Origin: Paenibacillus oryzae
GTDB lineage: Bacteria; Bacillota; Bacilli; Paenibacillales; Paenibacillaceae
Direction of reading: 5' to 3'
Assembly: GCF_001675045.1 (NCBI RefSeq)
Contig: NZ_LYPA01000075.1
Location: forward strand, 121,457-185,456
DNA: 64,000 nucleotides
Shown: piece by piece, positions 15,899 through 25,097 of the stretch
How the letters are laid out: each line of letters opens with the position of its first letter
How positions within the stretch are numbered: position 1 is the stretch's first letter
The notes under the pieces: generated by a model
The model's input: the letters and a program-made list of their open reading frames with translations, nothing else
What the model was told of the DNA's origin: nothing
Database searches by the model: none
Translations under genes and position numbers: made by a program

Positions 15899-17245
15899 TC
15901 ACTCCTCCCCGGATACTTTTTCCGCTTCCCAATAAATCGATGAAACCGCCTTGGCCAAGGCATCTGCCGTCAGGTATGATTCCTCCAGCGTATTTTCAAC
16001 GCCGCCTATCTCCACCAGCACATTGCCCGGCGATTGCGACTGATTGTATTCCGCATTTCCCGTATTTGCAGTTTTCCCCCAAATGCCGCGCGAAATACCA
16101 GGATACTCCTTTTCCAGCGCCTCATGGATTTTGGCGGCAACCTTTTCGTTTTCCTTCCAATCGGGATTGCGGTGGCCGATAATAAAATAAACCTGGGCAT
16201 AGCTTTTTCCATTGATATCAACCGTTGTATACTCCCGCTTCTGCGAATCGCGGTGAATGTCGAACATAAATTTAAGATCGTCGCTGCTTGCCAGCGCCTC
16301 CTTGACTGTTTTGAGCGAATATTTGTAGCTCAGCTCCCAGCGGTAATCTTTAATTGCCGTAGGATAGTCGGTGTCGGAATGCATGCTGCCTACGCCCAGC
16401 TCCTCCAGCTTGTCCGCAAGTCTTTTTCCTACCAGCGTAATATTGGTTGTTTTGGAAGTGGCGTCTTTGGCGTCCGCCCCCAGCTCCGGATACCAGGATT
16501 CCCGGTTATGAGAATGGTAGACAAAAACAACCTTGGATTTCCCCGTTGAAACAGCGCCTTTATCGGGAGGTGCGCCGGTTTCTCCATCCTCGCCGCCTTC
16601 ATTTGTGGCAGGCTGTTCCTCATCCGTGCCGGAAGTCACCGCCTCCCCTTCATCCTCATGCAGCCCAGCCAGCGGATCGTAGGTAGGCGGATGGTCTCTA
16701 GGCCCCACCTCAACATCGCCTCCAGCGCCTTTTCGGATCAGAAAATACCGGTTATCGCTCATTCCCGCCATTTGACTGGCGACCAGGCTTTCCGGCCTTG
16801 CGGGGTTAATATCCGTTAACGTGCGCATCAGGAATGCGCCAACCTCTTTACCTGATAACGACTCTGATTCCAGACTGCTTTGAAAGGCGGGCATTTCCAT
16901 CTCCAGCATGTCGCCAAAAAATCCGCTGGAAAGCGACGCCGCAATGCCTTTCATTCCAGTGGAGCCAATATCGGAATTTGTACCATACCAGGCAATCGCA
17001 ACACCTAGCACGATAAAAAAAAGCATAGAGCTAAGCGACATTGCAACATAAGCCCGGCCAGTAACCAAAATGCTTCTCAGCTTATCGCCGCTCCTGTGGC
17101 GATTCCGTCCATTATCGTCAGGCTTCCCGCCATGCTCCAGCATAAGCGGCCTCATTGGGGAAGCGTGCTCGCCGCCTTTGTCCTGTCTTAGCTCTTTTAG
17201 CGGCGAAGCGCCGTTCATAGGTTTCATCCATGTTTGCTTCATCAT
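15899..17245 (-). CDS. spoIIP: Stage II sporulation protein P
   Basis: Peptidoglycan amidase/endopeptidase that, with SpoIID and SpoIIM, drives septal thinning and engulfment. It has 448 residues: a cytoplasmic N-terminus of about 65, one membrane segment (YVAMSLSSMLFFIVLGVAIAW without its first residues), a low-complexity acidic spacer near residues 190-240, and the catalytic domain with FVYHSHNRESW, DIHRDSQ and VLVEIGGVENT. These hold the metal ligands His and Glu. Two ATG codons follow AGGAGG. The gene is normally next to gpr; here 11 kb of other genes intervene. Confidence 0.95.
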   Translation of the reverse strand: MMKQTWMKPMNGASPLKELRQDKGGEHASPMRPLMLEHGGKPDDNGRNRHRSGDKLRSILVTGRAYVAMSLSSMLFFIVLGVAIAWYGTNSDIGSTGMKGIAASLSSGFFGDMLEMEMPAFQSSLESESLSGKEVGAFLMRTLTDINPARPESLVASQMAGMSDNRYFLIRKGAGGDVEVGPRDHPPTYDPLAGLHEDEGEAVTSGTDEEQPATNEGGEDGETGAPPDKGAVSTGKSKVVFVYHSHNRESWYPELGADAKDATSKTTNITLVGKRLADKLEELGVGSMHSDTDYPTAIKDYRWELSYKYSLKTVKEALASSDDLKFMFDIHRDSQKREYTTVDINGKSYAQVYFIIGHRNPDWKENEKVAAKIHEALEKEYPGISRGIWGKTANTGNAEYNQSQSPGNVLVEIGGVENTLEESYLTADALAKAVSSIYWEAEKVSGEE

Positions 17246-17462
17246 TAGAGTGTCCCTCCTGTTTCAGCCAAATCTCAATTGTCCATTTCATCTACTTCCA
17301 ATCTATGAGAGGATTCAAAATCATAGAACCGCAATCTCTGAACCTAGCGGATAAAAAAGAGAGATGGTAGGCAAGCCCAGGCGGGGAAGAGGGGCAGCAT
17401 AAAGGAGGATGGTACGGAGCGGTAAGGAGCAGCTAAGCGAATATGGGAAAACCATCAAAATG

Positions 17463-17494
17463 AAAAAAGGCCCGGATGGCTAATGCCACGGGCC
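17463..17494 (-). terminator. Terminator at the end of the sulfur island operon
   Basis: GGCCCG (17469-17474) pairs with CGGGCC (17489-17494), with a nested TGGC...GCCA stem, followed on the minus strand by six T. It closes the transcription unit that starts near 27.8 kb. The rest of the gap up to spoIIP (17246-17538) is purine-rich and holds nothing else recognisable. Confidence 0.88.
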
Positions 17495-17538
17495 GCGAAA
17501 TGGCAGGCGAAAGAAAGTCGATTCAGCTAAATACCGGC

Positions 17539-19206
17539 TTATTTGAAGCCCAGGCCCTGCTCATGGGTATAGGCGTGCAAAGCTACTTTTGGCTGATCGA
17601 AAGCGTCGCTTGCTCGAAGAGCATCGATAAGAGTTAAAATCAGCTTATCCGTCACATGCTCCATAATAAAGATATGTGCGTAGCTAACCCCGTCCAACTG
17701 CTCGGTAGATAAGGAAAAACGAGTGACAATTGAGGGGTTGGGCCGTAAAAATCTTACAGTAAGCGCACCCGGCGAACGGTCAACATGCAAATCCAGCTTG
17801 CGCCATACCGTCTGCTGCAATAATTGCAGCTCATCATAGGCTCTTTGCGCGAGATTCTCCAGTCTGACCGCTTTGTCGACTTGATCGGCATAGGAATGTT
17901 TGGCGAAATAATGCCACAGCAGCAAGGCGGAAAAGCCGTTGCGCGAGCCTGACAATGTGGAATCCCGGGCTCCGACATAGCTGACATCAACAAAGTTGAG
18001 CAAATATTTCGTTTTGGTCAAATAAACGCCACTTGGCCACGGCGCTCCAATCACCTTATGTCCGCTGACGGAAATGGAGTGGATTTGGGTGCGGAAATCA
18101 AACACAGGCACATCTCCGGAATAACGTCCCTGCCTCTTTGCCAGCTCCAGAAAAGGCATATAGGCGGCGCCAAGCGCTCCATCCACATGGAACCAGAAGC
18201 CGTTGCGCCGGCTGATGACCGTTTTGTCACCAACCACAACTTTTAGATCGCGTTGATACAAATTGTTGGCCTTAAGAATCGGAAGCAACGCATTTACGGC
18301 CTTTTCCACCTGATCGTATTCACCCTTAAACGTAGTACCAAAATTGAAGTTAACGGCGACGGGATGGCCTTTGGCGACAAAAAACTGGACCAGTGCCTTG
18401 AGCGCATCCAGATTGATCGAGCCGTCATTGTTGGACGGCACCTTTTCCGGCCAATCGCCGCCAATCGGGGATTGCCCCGGGTAATGCGCCCTTCCGTATT
18501 CTGAGAAGGTCGGCAGCAGTAGCAAATCTTTAATTTTATCGATGGAATAATGCGTGTCCTCCGAATAGAACAGGATTGGAATGTAGGCATTCGCATTGTC
18601 TTCCGGCAATTCCTCCACAGTCAATCCAGCATCCTCCCCTCCTTCCGAACCGCCTTCAGTACCCGTCTCCTGCGGTTTCAAAAACAGGCCTTGATACAGC
18701 CTGCTCCGAAGCTGTACAGGGTGATCGTCGTGAGACGCACCGCCGTCGGCTTTAGATGGAATATCGGATGCCAGCAGCTTGCCCGACAAATAATCCCTTG
18801 CGTTTCTCAAGCCGTATAGATTGCCCTCCGTGCCCCCCATCGAAACGACATACCCCCAGTAGGAGTCGCCATCCTTGTCATCATGCGGCGCCTTCGCATT
18901 CCATAACTTTGCAAAATAGTCCAGCACAGCCCGCTCGATCCATTTTGTATTCAACATAAAATTGCCGGATTGAAATGGATCTCCAATGTTGTTTAAATGC
19001 AGATTGAGATAATCGCCAAGGTCATCCTTGTAATTTAACGCCTGATTAGCCTGATAACCCAGGAAATTAGCTCTATAGAGTAACGTATAATTCTTTAATT
19101 GATTCAACGCATTATTAAATTGAGCGGCCGGCAGCGCATTTTCGCCAAGCTGGAACAGGCTGGGATCAATACCGGGCACCGGCGGATAGTCATTAAATGA
19201 GGTCAT
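17539..19206 (-). CDS. Group II PLP-dependent amino acid decarboxylase
   Basis: Fold-type I pyridoxal-phosphate decarboxylase of 555 residues, of the family with histidine, valine, methionine and glutamate/tyrosine decarboxylases. The probable Schiff-base lysine is in SISVSGHKVIGAPWPSG (residue about 385). GGTEGNLYGLRNAR is a cofactor-binding loop and HVDGALGAAYMPFL carries the Asp that holds the pyridine nitrogen. A Gly/Glu-rich insert lies near residue 190. ATG 19206 follows AAGGAGC. It is the last gene of the operon, 29 bp after metQ, so a sulfur amino acid such as methionine is a reasonable but unproven substrate. Confidence 0.82.
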   Translation of the reverse strand: MTSFNDYPPVPGIDPSLFQLGENALPAAQFNNALNQLKNYTLLYRANFLGYQANQALNYKDDLGDYLNLHLNNIGDPFQSGNFMLNTKWIERAVLDYFAKLWNAKAPHDDKDGDSYWGYVVSMGGTEGNLYGLRNARDYLSGKLLASDIPSKADGGASHDDHPVQLRSRLYQGLFLKPQETGTEGGSEGGEDAGLTVEELPEDNANAYIPILFYSEDTHYSIDKIKDLLLLPTFSEYGRAHYPGQSPIGGDWPEKVPSNNDGSINLDALKALVQFFVAKGHPVAVNFNFGTTFKGEYDQVEKAVNALLPILKANNLYQRDLKVVVGDKTVISRRNGFWFHVDGALGAAYMPFLELAKRQGRYSGDVPVFDFRTQIHSISVSGHKVIGAPWPSGVYLTKTKYLLNFVDVSYVGARDSTLSGSRNGFSALLLWHYFAKHSYADQVDKAVRLENLAQRAYDELQLLQQTVWRKLDLHVDRSPGALTVRFLRPNPSIVTRFSLSTEQLDGVSYAHIFIMEHVTDKLILTLIDALRASDAFDQPKVALHAYTHEQGLGFK

Positions 19207-19235
19207 TTTGTAAGCTCCTTATCGGTTTTATAGGT

Positions 19236-20039
19236 TTACCACGCGGGAATCAAAACCTCTTTGCCTCCATAGGCATCCTTAAACGCCTGCTTGATCCGGT
19301 CAGATTGGTAGGCCTTCCGGAGCGCCTTGATTTTGTCGGAGTCTTTATCCTGTGGTTTCACGGCAATAATATCAGGGGACCACAGCTCCTCCGACTCCTT
19401 GATCAGCGCGTCCTCGCCGAAGATAAGGCCGATTTCGGCTGCAAGCGTAGCGTACAGAAAACCGGCGTCTGCATCGTCCAGGGCGCGGGTAAGCAGCGCG
19501 TAATCAACCTCCTGAAATTTGAAATTTCGCGGATTGTCCACAATATCGCGCTGAGTTATTTTGGCGGGCTCTACGCCCTCCTTCAGAGTAATCAAACCTT
19601 CCTTGGCCAGCATGACAAAGGTTCGGAAATTGTTGGAGGGATCGACAGGAATGCTGATTACCGCTCCGTCGGGCAATTCATTCAGCGATTTATGCTTTTT
19701 CGAGAACAGGCCGCTAGGGTCGGTAAACGCCTCAAAGGCAGGCACCAGATCCGAATTATGCAAGGCGTTAAATTCGTTCAGATATGCGGTATGCTGATGG
19801 TAATTGGCATCCGCCTCTCCGCTAATAACCGCTACATTTAATTGGGTATTATCCGAAATAAATTTGTATTCGAGCTTATACCCTTCCTTTTCCAGCTCCT
19901 CCGCCAAAATTTTGGTGGTATCCTCATACAGCTTGATATTTGCCGCCACAAACTTGATCGTTTTCTCCGAATTGCCGCCGCCGCTGCAGGCCGTCAATAA
20001 AAACAGCAGCAGCAGCGGGAGCAGAGTTAATTTTTTCAT
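19236..20039 (-). CDS. metQ: MetQ-type ABC transporter substrate-binding lipoprotein
   Basis: NlpA/MetQ-family binding lipoprotein of 267 residues. The signal peptide ends in the lipobox LLTAC (Cys18), so it is anchored outside the membrane. Family motifs are KYDDYKL-like SDNTQLNVAVISGEADANYHQH and IPVDPSNNFR. The normal ligand in the family is D/L-methionine, but the neighbours here suggest a sulfone, sulfonate or other organosulfur compound. AGGAGG precedes ATG 20039. It lies between metI and the decarboxylase. Confidence 0.9.
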   Translation of the reverse strand: MKKLTLLPLLLLFLLTACSGGGNSEKTIKFVAANIKLYEDTTKILAEELEKEGYKLEYKFISDNTQLNVAVISGEADANYHQHTAYLNEFNALHNSDLVPAFEAFTDPSGLFSKKHKSLNELPDGAVISIPVDPSNNFRTFVMLAKEGLITLKEGVEPAKITQRDIVDNPRNFKFQEVDYALLTRALDDADAGFLYATLAAEIGLIFGEDALIKESEELWSPDIIAVKPQDKDSDKIKALRKAYQSDRIKQAFKDAYGGKEVLIPAW

Positions 20040-20089
20040 GGCTTGATCCTCCTATGGAATTGCAATTTCATACTCATCAAAAGCTTCGG

Positions 20090-20767
20090 CTAATGCCTTT
20101 TGTCCAATCTGCGGACCAGATAATTGCCAGTGGATTGAATAATCTGCACAATGATCACAATCAAAGCAACGGTAAACGCCATCACATCCAACTGATAGCG
20201 GTAATAGCCGTATCGGATCGCAAAATCGCCGATCCCGCCGCCCCCCACCAGTCCCGCAACGGTGGAAAAGCTGAGGAAATTAATGGATATGATGGTGCAG
20301 GTGCTCACAATGCCGCTGCGCGCCTCGCGATAAAGCACCTTTGTGACAATTTGGAACGTAGAAGCTCCCATAGCTTCTGCGGCCTGAATGACGCCCCGAT
20401 TGACCTCCAGCAGCGTCTGTTCAATCAGACGGGCAAAATCGGGGATCGCGCTAATCGCAAGCGGGACAATAACCGCTGTTGTGCCAATTGCCGTGCCAAC
20501 AATAAAGCGGGTAATTGGAATTAGCACAATAAGCAGAATCAAAAACGGAAAGGAACGCAGAATATTAACCGCCGTATCCAAAACGGCATAAAGCCTCGGT
20601 TGCTGGGCGAGGGAACCGGGACGAATCAAATAAAGAAGCGTTCCCAGCGGAATCCCCGCCAGCGCGGCAATCCCCATCGCAAACATCATCATATAGCCGG
20701 TCTGACCCAGCGCATGCAGGATTTCCGGCCAGAGCTCAATCGTTGGCCCGAAGAAGTCCGTAAGCAT
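20090..20767 (-). CDS. metI: MetI-type ABC transporter permease
   Basis: Permease of 225 residues with five predicted membrane helices. The EAA loop for contact with the ATPase is EAMGASTFQIVTKVLYREA. ATG 20767 (MLTDFFGP) follows AAGGAGGTGG; the gene overlaps the end of metN by 32 bp. A longer in-frame ORF going 102 bases upstream lies inside metN and was rejected. It forms the importer with MetN and MetQ. Confidence 0.92.
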   Translation of the reverse strand: MLTDFFGPTIELWPEILHALGQTGYMMMFAMGIAALAGIPLGTLLYLIRPGSLAQQPRLYAVLDTAVNILRSFPFLILLIVLIPITRFIVGTAIGTTAVIVPLAISAIPDFARLIEQTLLEVNRGVIQAAEAMGASTFQIVTKVLYREARSGIVSTCTIISINFLSFSTVAGLVGGGGIGDFAIRYGYYRYQLDVMAFTVALIVIIVQIIQSTGNYLVRRLDKRH

Positions 20768-21524
20768 AATCCACCTCCTTCGCCTCTTGGCCGTGATTAA
20801 ACAGCAGCTTGGCAATTTGAGACTTGGGCTCATGCTGCTTCCGCTCCGCAAGATCCAGCGTTTCCGCAATCACTCCCCGCTCCATCAGCGATACCTTGGA
20901 GCAGATGGAGCCAACAACCTCCATTTCATGCGATACAATAACAATCGTAATATGCAGCTTGCGGTTGATGTCCTGCAAAAAACGCAAAATCTGTCCCGTT
21001 GTATCGGGATCAAGCGCCGATGTCGGCTCATCGCACAGCAGCAGCTTGGGGCGCGCCACCAGCGCCCTTGCAATGGCGATACGCTGCTTTTGACCACCGC
21101 TCAGCTTCGCCGGATAAACAAGCACCTTGTCTTGAAGGTCGACGATCGCCAGACTTTCCAGAATCCGTTCCCGGCGCTCCTTCTTCGGCACGCCGGCTAT
21201 TTCCAGCGGAAAGCTGATATTATCGTAAACAGTCCGGTTTTCAATGAGATGAAAATGCTGAAATATCATGCCGATTTGCCCTCTTGCAAGACGCAGCTCC
21301 CGCTTGCCAAGCTTTGTCAAATCCACTCCTTCCAGCCAAACCTCTCCGCTATCGGGACGCTCCAGCAAATTAATCGTGCGGAGCAATGTTGATTTGCCGG
21401 CTCCGCTTGCACCGATAATGCCATAAATATCCCCTTTGCCGACGGAGAGGGAAACATTATTAACGACATCGTGGCGGCCGTCGGCTCCGGTAAATGATTT
21501 GAGTATGTTTTGCAGCTCCAGCAT
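20736..21524 (-). CDS. metN: MetN-type ABC transporter ATPase lacking the NIL domain
   Basis: ATP-binding subunit of 262 residues. Walker A is GASGAGKST, Q-loop IGMIFQHFHL, signature LSGGQKQR, Walker B LLLCDEPTSALD, switch His in VIVSHEM. Typical methionine importers have an ATPase near 340 residues with a C-terminal NIL domain that binds methionine and shuts the pump. Here the protein stops about 80 residues earlier and has no such domain, so transport should not be trans-inhibited by methionine. The ribosome site is AAAGGAG. It is downstream of the DszC-like gene by 41 bp. Confidence 0.92.
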   Translation of the reverse strand: MLELQNILKSFTGADGRHDVVNNVSLSVGKGDIYGIIGASGAGKSTLLRTINLLERPDSGEVWLEGVDLTKLGKRELRLARGQIGMIFQHFHLIENRTVYDNISFPLEIAGVPKKERRERILESLAIVDLQDKVLVYPAKLSGGQKQRIAIARALVARPKLLLCDEPTSALDPDTTGQILRFLQDINRKLHITIVIVSHEMEVVGSICSKVSLMERGVIAETLDLAERKQHEPKSQIAKLLFNHGQEAKEVDYAYGLLRAND

Positions 21525-21565
21525 GCGGCGGGCTCCTTTCTATAGAATGGAATGTTGCTCGCGTA

Positions 21566-22756
21566 TCAGGAATAAAAACCGGGAGTCGGCACCTTGCCGT
21601 TCAGCACCCAATCACCGATATTGCGCAGCTTAAACTCCGCTGGATTATGCAGCGTGTGGACCCGCGCATTGCGCCAAAATCGGTCATAGCCAAACCTTGA
21701 AGCCGTAGAGCGCGCTCCCATCACTTCGAATATCCGGTTACTGAGCAGCAAAGCTGTTTCTCCGGCCTTTACATTGGCCGCAGCCGCCAGCACCGCGCAC
21801 TCTCCGCGCTCCTCCTCCGTCAGCGCCGTCCCTTTTTCCCAGACGGCATCCAGCCGCAAAGCCGCCTTTTCAAGCAGGGAGAGGGCGGCTTGATGCTCCG
21901 TCCACAACTCACCATAGCGGCGTACCGTGGACGGCTCGTCGGAGGCTCGTTCCACGCCCGACGTATACCAGGGCCGGGCCTCCCTCAGGGTGTATTGCTT
22001 TGCTTCCGCAATAATGCCTTCGCTAATGCCGGCAAACAGGCTGCCCAATATGCTTTGCGACAGGACGGGAATAAGAGTTGAAAAAACGGTCTGGCCCGCA
22101 TAAGGCGTATGCAAAATTTCCTCTTCCTCCACAACGACCTGATGGAAGCGGACGGTGCCGCTGCCCGTCTGGCGCTGTCCAAAGGCGTCCCAGTCATCAA
22201 CCACAGTGATTCCCCGGCGGCTTGTAGGCACAATGCCCTCGTAATAATCTCCTGTTTCGCTGTCATGCCACGAAATCGCCAGAACATCGGAATCCGGAGA
22301 GCCGGAGCTAAAGGATTTGGCGCCGTCTACAATGACCCGCGAGCCCTCCCGAACCCCGATAATGCCGTGGTCAAGCGGGTTGGAGGAATTGCCCCAGAAC
22401 CAGTTGTTCACAACAGTAGAGCGGTAGAAATGGCCCCTCTGTTCCTCGCTGCCCGCCAGATGCGGCGCAACCAGACATAAAAAATGATAGCCGTAAAGAT
22501 GGGCGAGCGAAGGATCGGCGGCGGCCAATATCCGGGTTACCTCCAATACCAGTGACCATTTCGCCCCATCGCCCCCATAAGCCTTTGGAATAAGCAGCTT
22601 CAGCAGCCCGCTTGACCGCAGGGCATCGCGCTGCTCCTTGGGGGTTCCACCTTGCTTGTCGCGCTCCGCTGCGTCGGAGCGCAGCCATTCCGCCAGCCTT
22701 GCCGCTTTTTCCAGCGCTTCGTCCCGAATTGCCGTGCTTGCAAGAACGTCCGCCAT
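21566..22756 (-). CDS. DszC/SfnB-like flavin-dependent monooxygenase
   Basis: Acyl-CoA-dehydrogenase-fold flavoprotein of 396 residues, nearest by eye to the class that includes dibenzothiophene monooxygenase DszC and the sulfur-acquisition oxidoreductase SfnB. Evidence: GLLKLLIPKAYGG in the N-terminal helical domain, NNWFWGNSSNP in the flavin region, and the C-terminus HNPAEFKLRNIGDWVLNG with a PTPGFYS end. There is no acyl-CoA dehydrogenase QIYEGT motif. It probably uses FMNH2 and O2 on a sulfur or aromatic substrate. ATG 22756 follows AAAGGAG. It is the second of two such genes in a row. Confidence 0.82.
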   Translation of the reverse strand: MADVLASTAIRDEALEKAARLAEWLRSDAAERDKQGGTPKEQRDALRSSGLLKLLIPKAYGGDGAKWSLVLEVTRILAAADPSLAHLYGYHFLCLVAPHLAGSEEQRGHFYRSTVVNNWFWGNSSNPLDHGIIGVREGSRVIVDGAKSFSSGSPDSDVLAISWHDSETGDYYEGIVPTSRRGITVVDDWDAFGQRQTGSGTVRFHQVVVEEEEILHTPYAGQTVFSTLIPVLSQSILGSLFAGISEGIIAEAKQYTLREARPWYTSGVERASDEPSTVRRYGELWTEHQAALSLLEKAALRLDAVWEKGTALTEEERGECAVLAAAANVKAGETALLLSNRIFEVMGARSTASRFGYDRFWRNARVHTLHNPAEFKLRNIGDWVLNGKVPTPGFYS

Positions 22757-22787
22757 TATGCTAATCTCCTTTCTTCAAGCTGCTGTA

Positions 22788-23984
22788 TTAATCGCCGCCG
22801 GGCGACCACAGCTCCGCAGGCAGACCAACCAATTGCTTGCCTACCAGCTCCCGGGCCAGATTGTTGGATGGCGTCAAGGCCAGCCCCGCTCTCACATCGC
22901 GATAGATGCGTTCGATCGGCCCTTTTTTGTAACCGTATCCGCCCGTAACGTCAAGCGCGACTCCAGCCGCCTGATTTGCCACCTCCGTCGCATGGATTTT
23001 AAATTCTGTGCCTTCATACCACAGCTCGCCAAGCGGTGTACCCTGCGCTTCGTATTGTGTAAATTTAGCCGCCAGCTCGCGCTGCCACGGCTTCAGCGCG
23101 CTGATTGCAATTTTGACCCTGGCAAGCTGATGGCGAATAACCTGATAATCTGCAAGGCTCCGGTCAAAATCGCGATGCACGGTACGCCGGGCATGACTGA
23201 CCGCCAGCTCCAGCGCCTCCTCCGCAACTCCGATCCAGGCGGAGCCGATGCCAAGCAAATAAAGCGGATCAATGCCATTCAGCGCAATTTCAGCGGCCCG
23301 ATTCTCCTCCCAGATGAGGTCTTTGCGGGGAACCTTGACATTGTGCAGCTTCAGCGGACCGCTCTGATTGCCCCGCACGCCAAGCGCCTCCCACGGGCCT
23401 GCCGAAATGCCGGGATCGCTGCCGTCAACAATAAAATAACTCAAATCCGATGGCTGCTCCGCGCCGGGCGTTCGCGTCTGCAAAATATAAAAATCAGCTT
23501 GCCCTCCGCTGGTCGTAAACGATTTTTCCAGATCAAGCACATAGTTTTCGCCATCTCTTTCCGCCTCGCTCAGGTTAAACCAGGTGTGCCCTCCCGTCGC
23601 CTTTTCGCTCATGGAATGAGTTCCGATTGCCCCCCTCCGCACCGGCTTCAGCCACCGCCGCTTCTGCTCCTCCGTTCCGTAATATACAATCGTTTGCGCT
23701 GCTCCCACATGCATCACATAGATAAGCGAGGTGGACGGGCAGCCACGCCCGATTTCCTCTGCCGCTATCGCAAAAGCAGTGTAGTCCAATCCAAGCCCAT
23801 CGTAATCTTGCGGAATAAGCAAGCTGTTCCAGCCTTCATCCGCCAGCGCCTGCAGATTTTCCTTTGGAAAAACACCTTCGCGGTCAGTTCTCTCCGCATT
23901 GGGCCGAATCGTTGCCGCCACAGTTTCCCTGATACGGCTTCGCAATTGCTCATCATCCATTTTTACCGCTGATGTTGTGCTCAT
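22788..23984 (-). CDS. Acyl-CoA dehydrogenase-like flavoprotein
   Basis: Flavoprotein of 398 residues with the acyl-CoA dehydrogenase fold: LLIPQDYDGLGLDYTAFAIA, THSMSEKATGGHTWFN, and C-terminal VTGGYGYKKGPIERIYRD. The usual QIYEGTSEI motif is replaced by GLALTPSNN, and the acyl-CoA base is not obvious, so a monooxygenase or desulfonation role in the sulfur island is more likely than beta-oxidation. ATG 23984 has GGGGAG upstream. The gap to the SfnG-like gene is 15 bp, so they are co-transcribed. Confidence 0.78.
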   Translation of the reverse strand: MSTTSAVKMDDEQLRSRIRETVAATIRPNAERTDREGVFPKENLQALADEGWNSLLIPQDYDGLGLDYTAFAIAAEEIGRGCPSTSLIYVMHVGAAQTIVYYGTEEQKRRWLKPVRRGAIGTHSMSEKATGGHTWFNLSEAERDGENYVLDLEKSFTTSGGQADFYILQTRTPGAEQPSDLSYFIVDGSDPGISAGPWEALGVRGNQSGPLKLHNVKVPRKDLIWEENRAAEIALNGIDPLYLLGIGSAWIGVAEEALELAVSHARRTVHRDFDRSLADYQVIRHQLARVKIAISALKPWQRELAAKFTQYEAQGTPLGELWYEGTEFKIHATEVANQAAGVALDVTGGYGYKKGPIERIYRDVRAGLALTPSNNLARELVGKQLVGLPAELWSPGGD

Positions 23985-23999
23985 CGTTTATACACTCCC

Positions 24000-25097
24000 C
24001 TACTTTACTGTTTCCCGTCCGGCACAAGCGCCCGCAGCCTGCTCCTCCCGGTCTCTTACAAGCGGAATAACGCGTCTCCCAAAAGCCTCCAGCTCCTCGT
24101 CATAATGAAGAAATCCCGTCAGGATCAGGTTTATGCCGATATTCTCCAGCTCTCCGACCCGTTCAGCCACTTGATCCGGCGTGCCGATGAGTCCTGTTTT
24201 GAAGCCATCGTTAAACTGCACCAAATCCTCAAAGGAGGAGTCTGCCCACATCCCCTGTCCTTCCCGAGAGGCTGCGCCTGCCTGGCGGGTCTGCTTCCTG
24301 AACAGCTCCACCGCATCACGGTCTGCATTCTGGATAATCTCCCTGAGCTGCGCTTTGGCTGCCTCCTCCGTCTCCCTGACGATAACAAAGGCATTAACGC
24401 CAAAAGATATGCTCCTTCCGGCATCCTCGGCATAACTCCGAACCTCGTCGATTTGTTGCTTCAACTCTGCAAGTGTGTTGCCGTTCATCAGATAATAATC
24501 CGAAGCCCGGCCCGCCATCCTTCTTGCCGCCCTGGAGTTGCCTCCTTGAAATACAAGCGGTCCGGCAGCCTGAAGCGGCTTTGGCTGGTATTCCGCCTGT
24601 CTCAGCCTATAGAAATCACCGCTGAATTCCGCTTTTTCATCATTCCAAAGCTTGCGCAGCACCGTTATAAACTCCTCCGAGCGGCGATATCGCTCCTCAT
24701 GATCCAGCCAGGGCTGGCCCAAAGCAATATATTCATCCTTCAGCCAGCCGCTTACCACATTAATTGCAGCCCTTCCTCCGCTCACATGATCGATGGTCGT
24801 CAGCATTTTAGCCACTATCGCAGGCGGCCACAAGCCAGATGCCACGGCTGCGATCAAGCCGATTTTCTCCGTTTTTACCGCAAGCGCAGCGGCAATGGTC
24901 AGCGATTCCCACTGCTCGGTGGAATCGCTGCTCGCAATAAAGCGGGTTGGAAGCAGGATGTGGCTGTAGCCAGTTTCCTCTGCAATGCGAGCATACCGAA
25001 CATTATCCTCAAACGAGCTGCTCGTCCTGCCGGGCAGCTTTGTTGCAAGCAAGCCGTTATTTTCCAGCGGAGCCCAATAGCCGAATTGCATAACCAT
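24000..25097 (-). CDS. SfnG-like dimethylsulfone monooxygenase (LLM family)
   Basis: Bacterial-luciferase-like FMNH2-dependent monooxygenase of 365 residues. The N-terminus QFGYWAPLENNGLL and the RTSSSFEDNVRYARIAEE region resemble SfnG, which converts dimethylsulfone to methanesulfinate. TIM-barrel landmarks include INVVSGWLKDEY and VFQGGNSRAARRMAG. The ATG at 25097 directly follows the TGA of ssuD, with AGGGAGGG nine bases upstream, so translation is coupled. Substrate specificity within the family is inferred. Confidence 0.82.
   Translation of the reverse strand: MVMQFGYWAPLENNGLLATKLPGRTSSSFEDNVRYARIAEETGYSHILLPTRFIASSDSTEQWESLTIAAALAVKTEKIGLIAAVASGLWPPAIVAKMLTTIDHVSGGRAAINVVSGWLKDEYIALGQPWLDHEERYRRSEEFITVLRKLWNDEKAEFSGDFYRLRQAEYQPKPLQAAGPLVFQGGNSRAARRMAGRASDYYLMNGNTLAELKQQIDEVRSYAEDAGRSISFGVNAFVIVRETEEAAKAQLREIIQNADRDAVELFRKQTRQAGAASREGQGMWADSSFEDLVQFNDGFKTGLIGTPDQVAERVGELENIGINLILTGFLHYDEELEAFGRRVIPLVRDREEQAAGACAGRETVK

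Noticed and set aside
22638..23972. 444-codon plus-strand ORF opposite the acyl-CoA dehydrogenase-like gene
   Set aside because: Antisense shadow with no recognisable domain.
21566..23984. Beta-oxidation function for the two acyl-CoA dehydrogenase-fold genes
   Set aside because: The QIYEGT active-site motif is absent from both and the neighbours are sulfur oxygenases, not fatty-acid genes.
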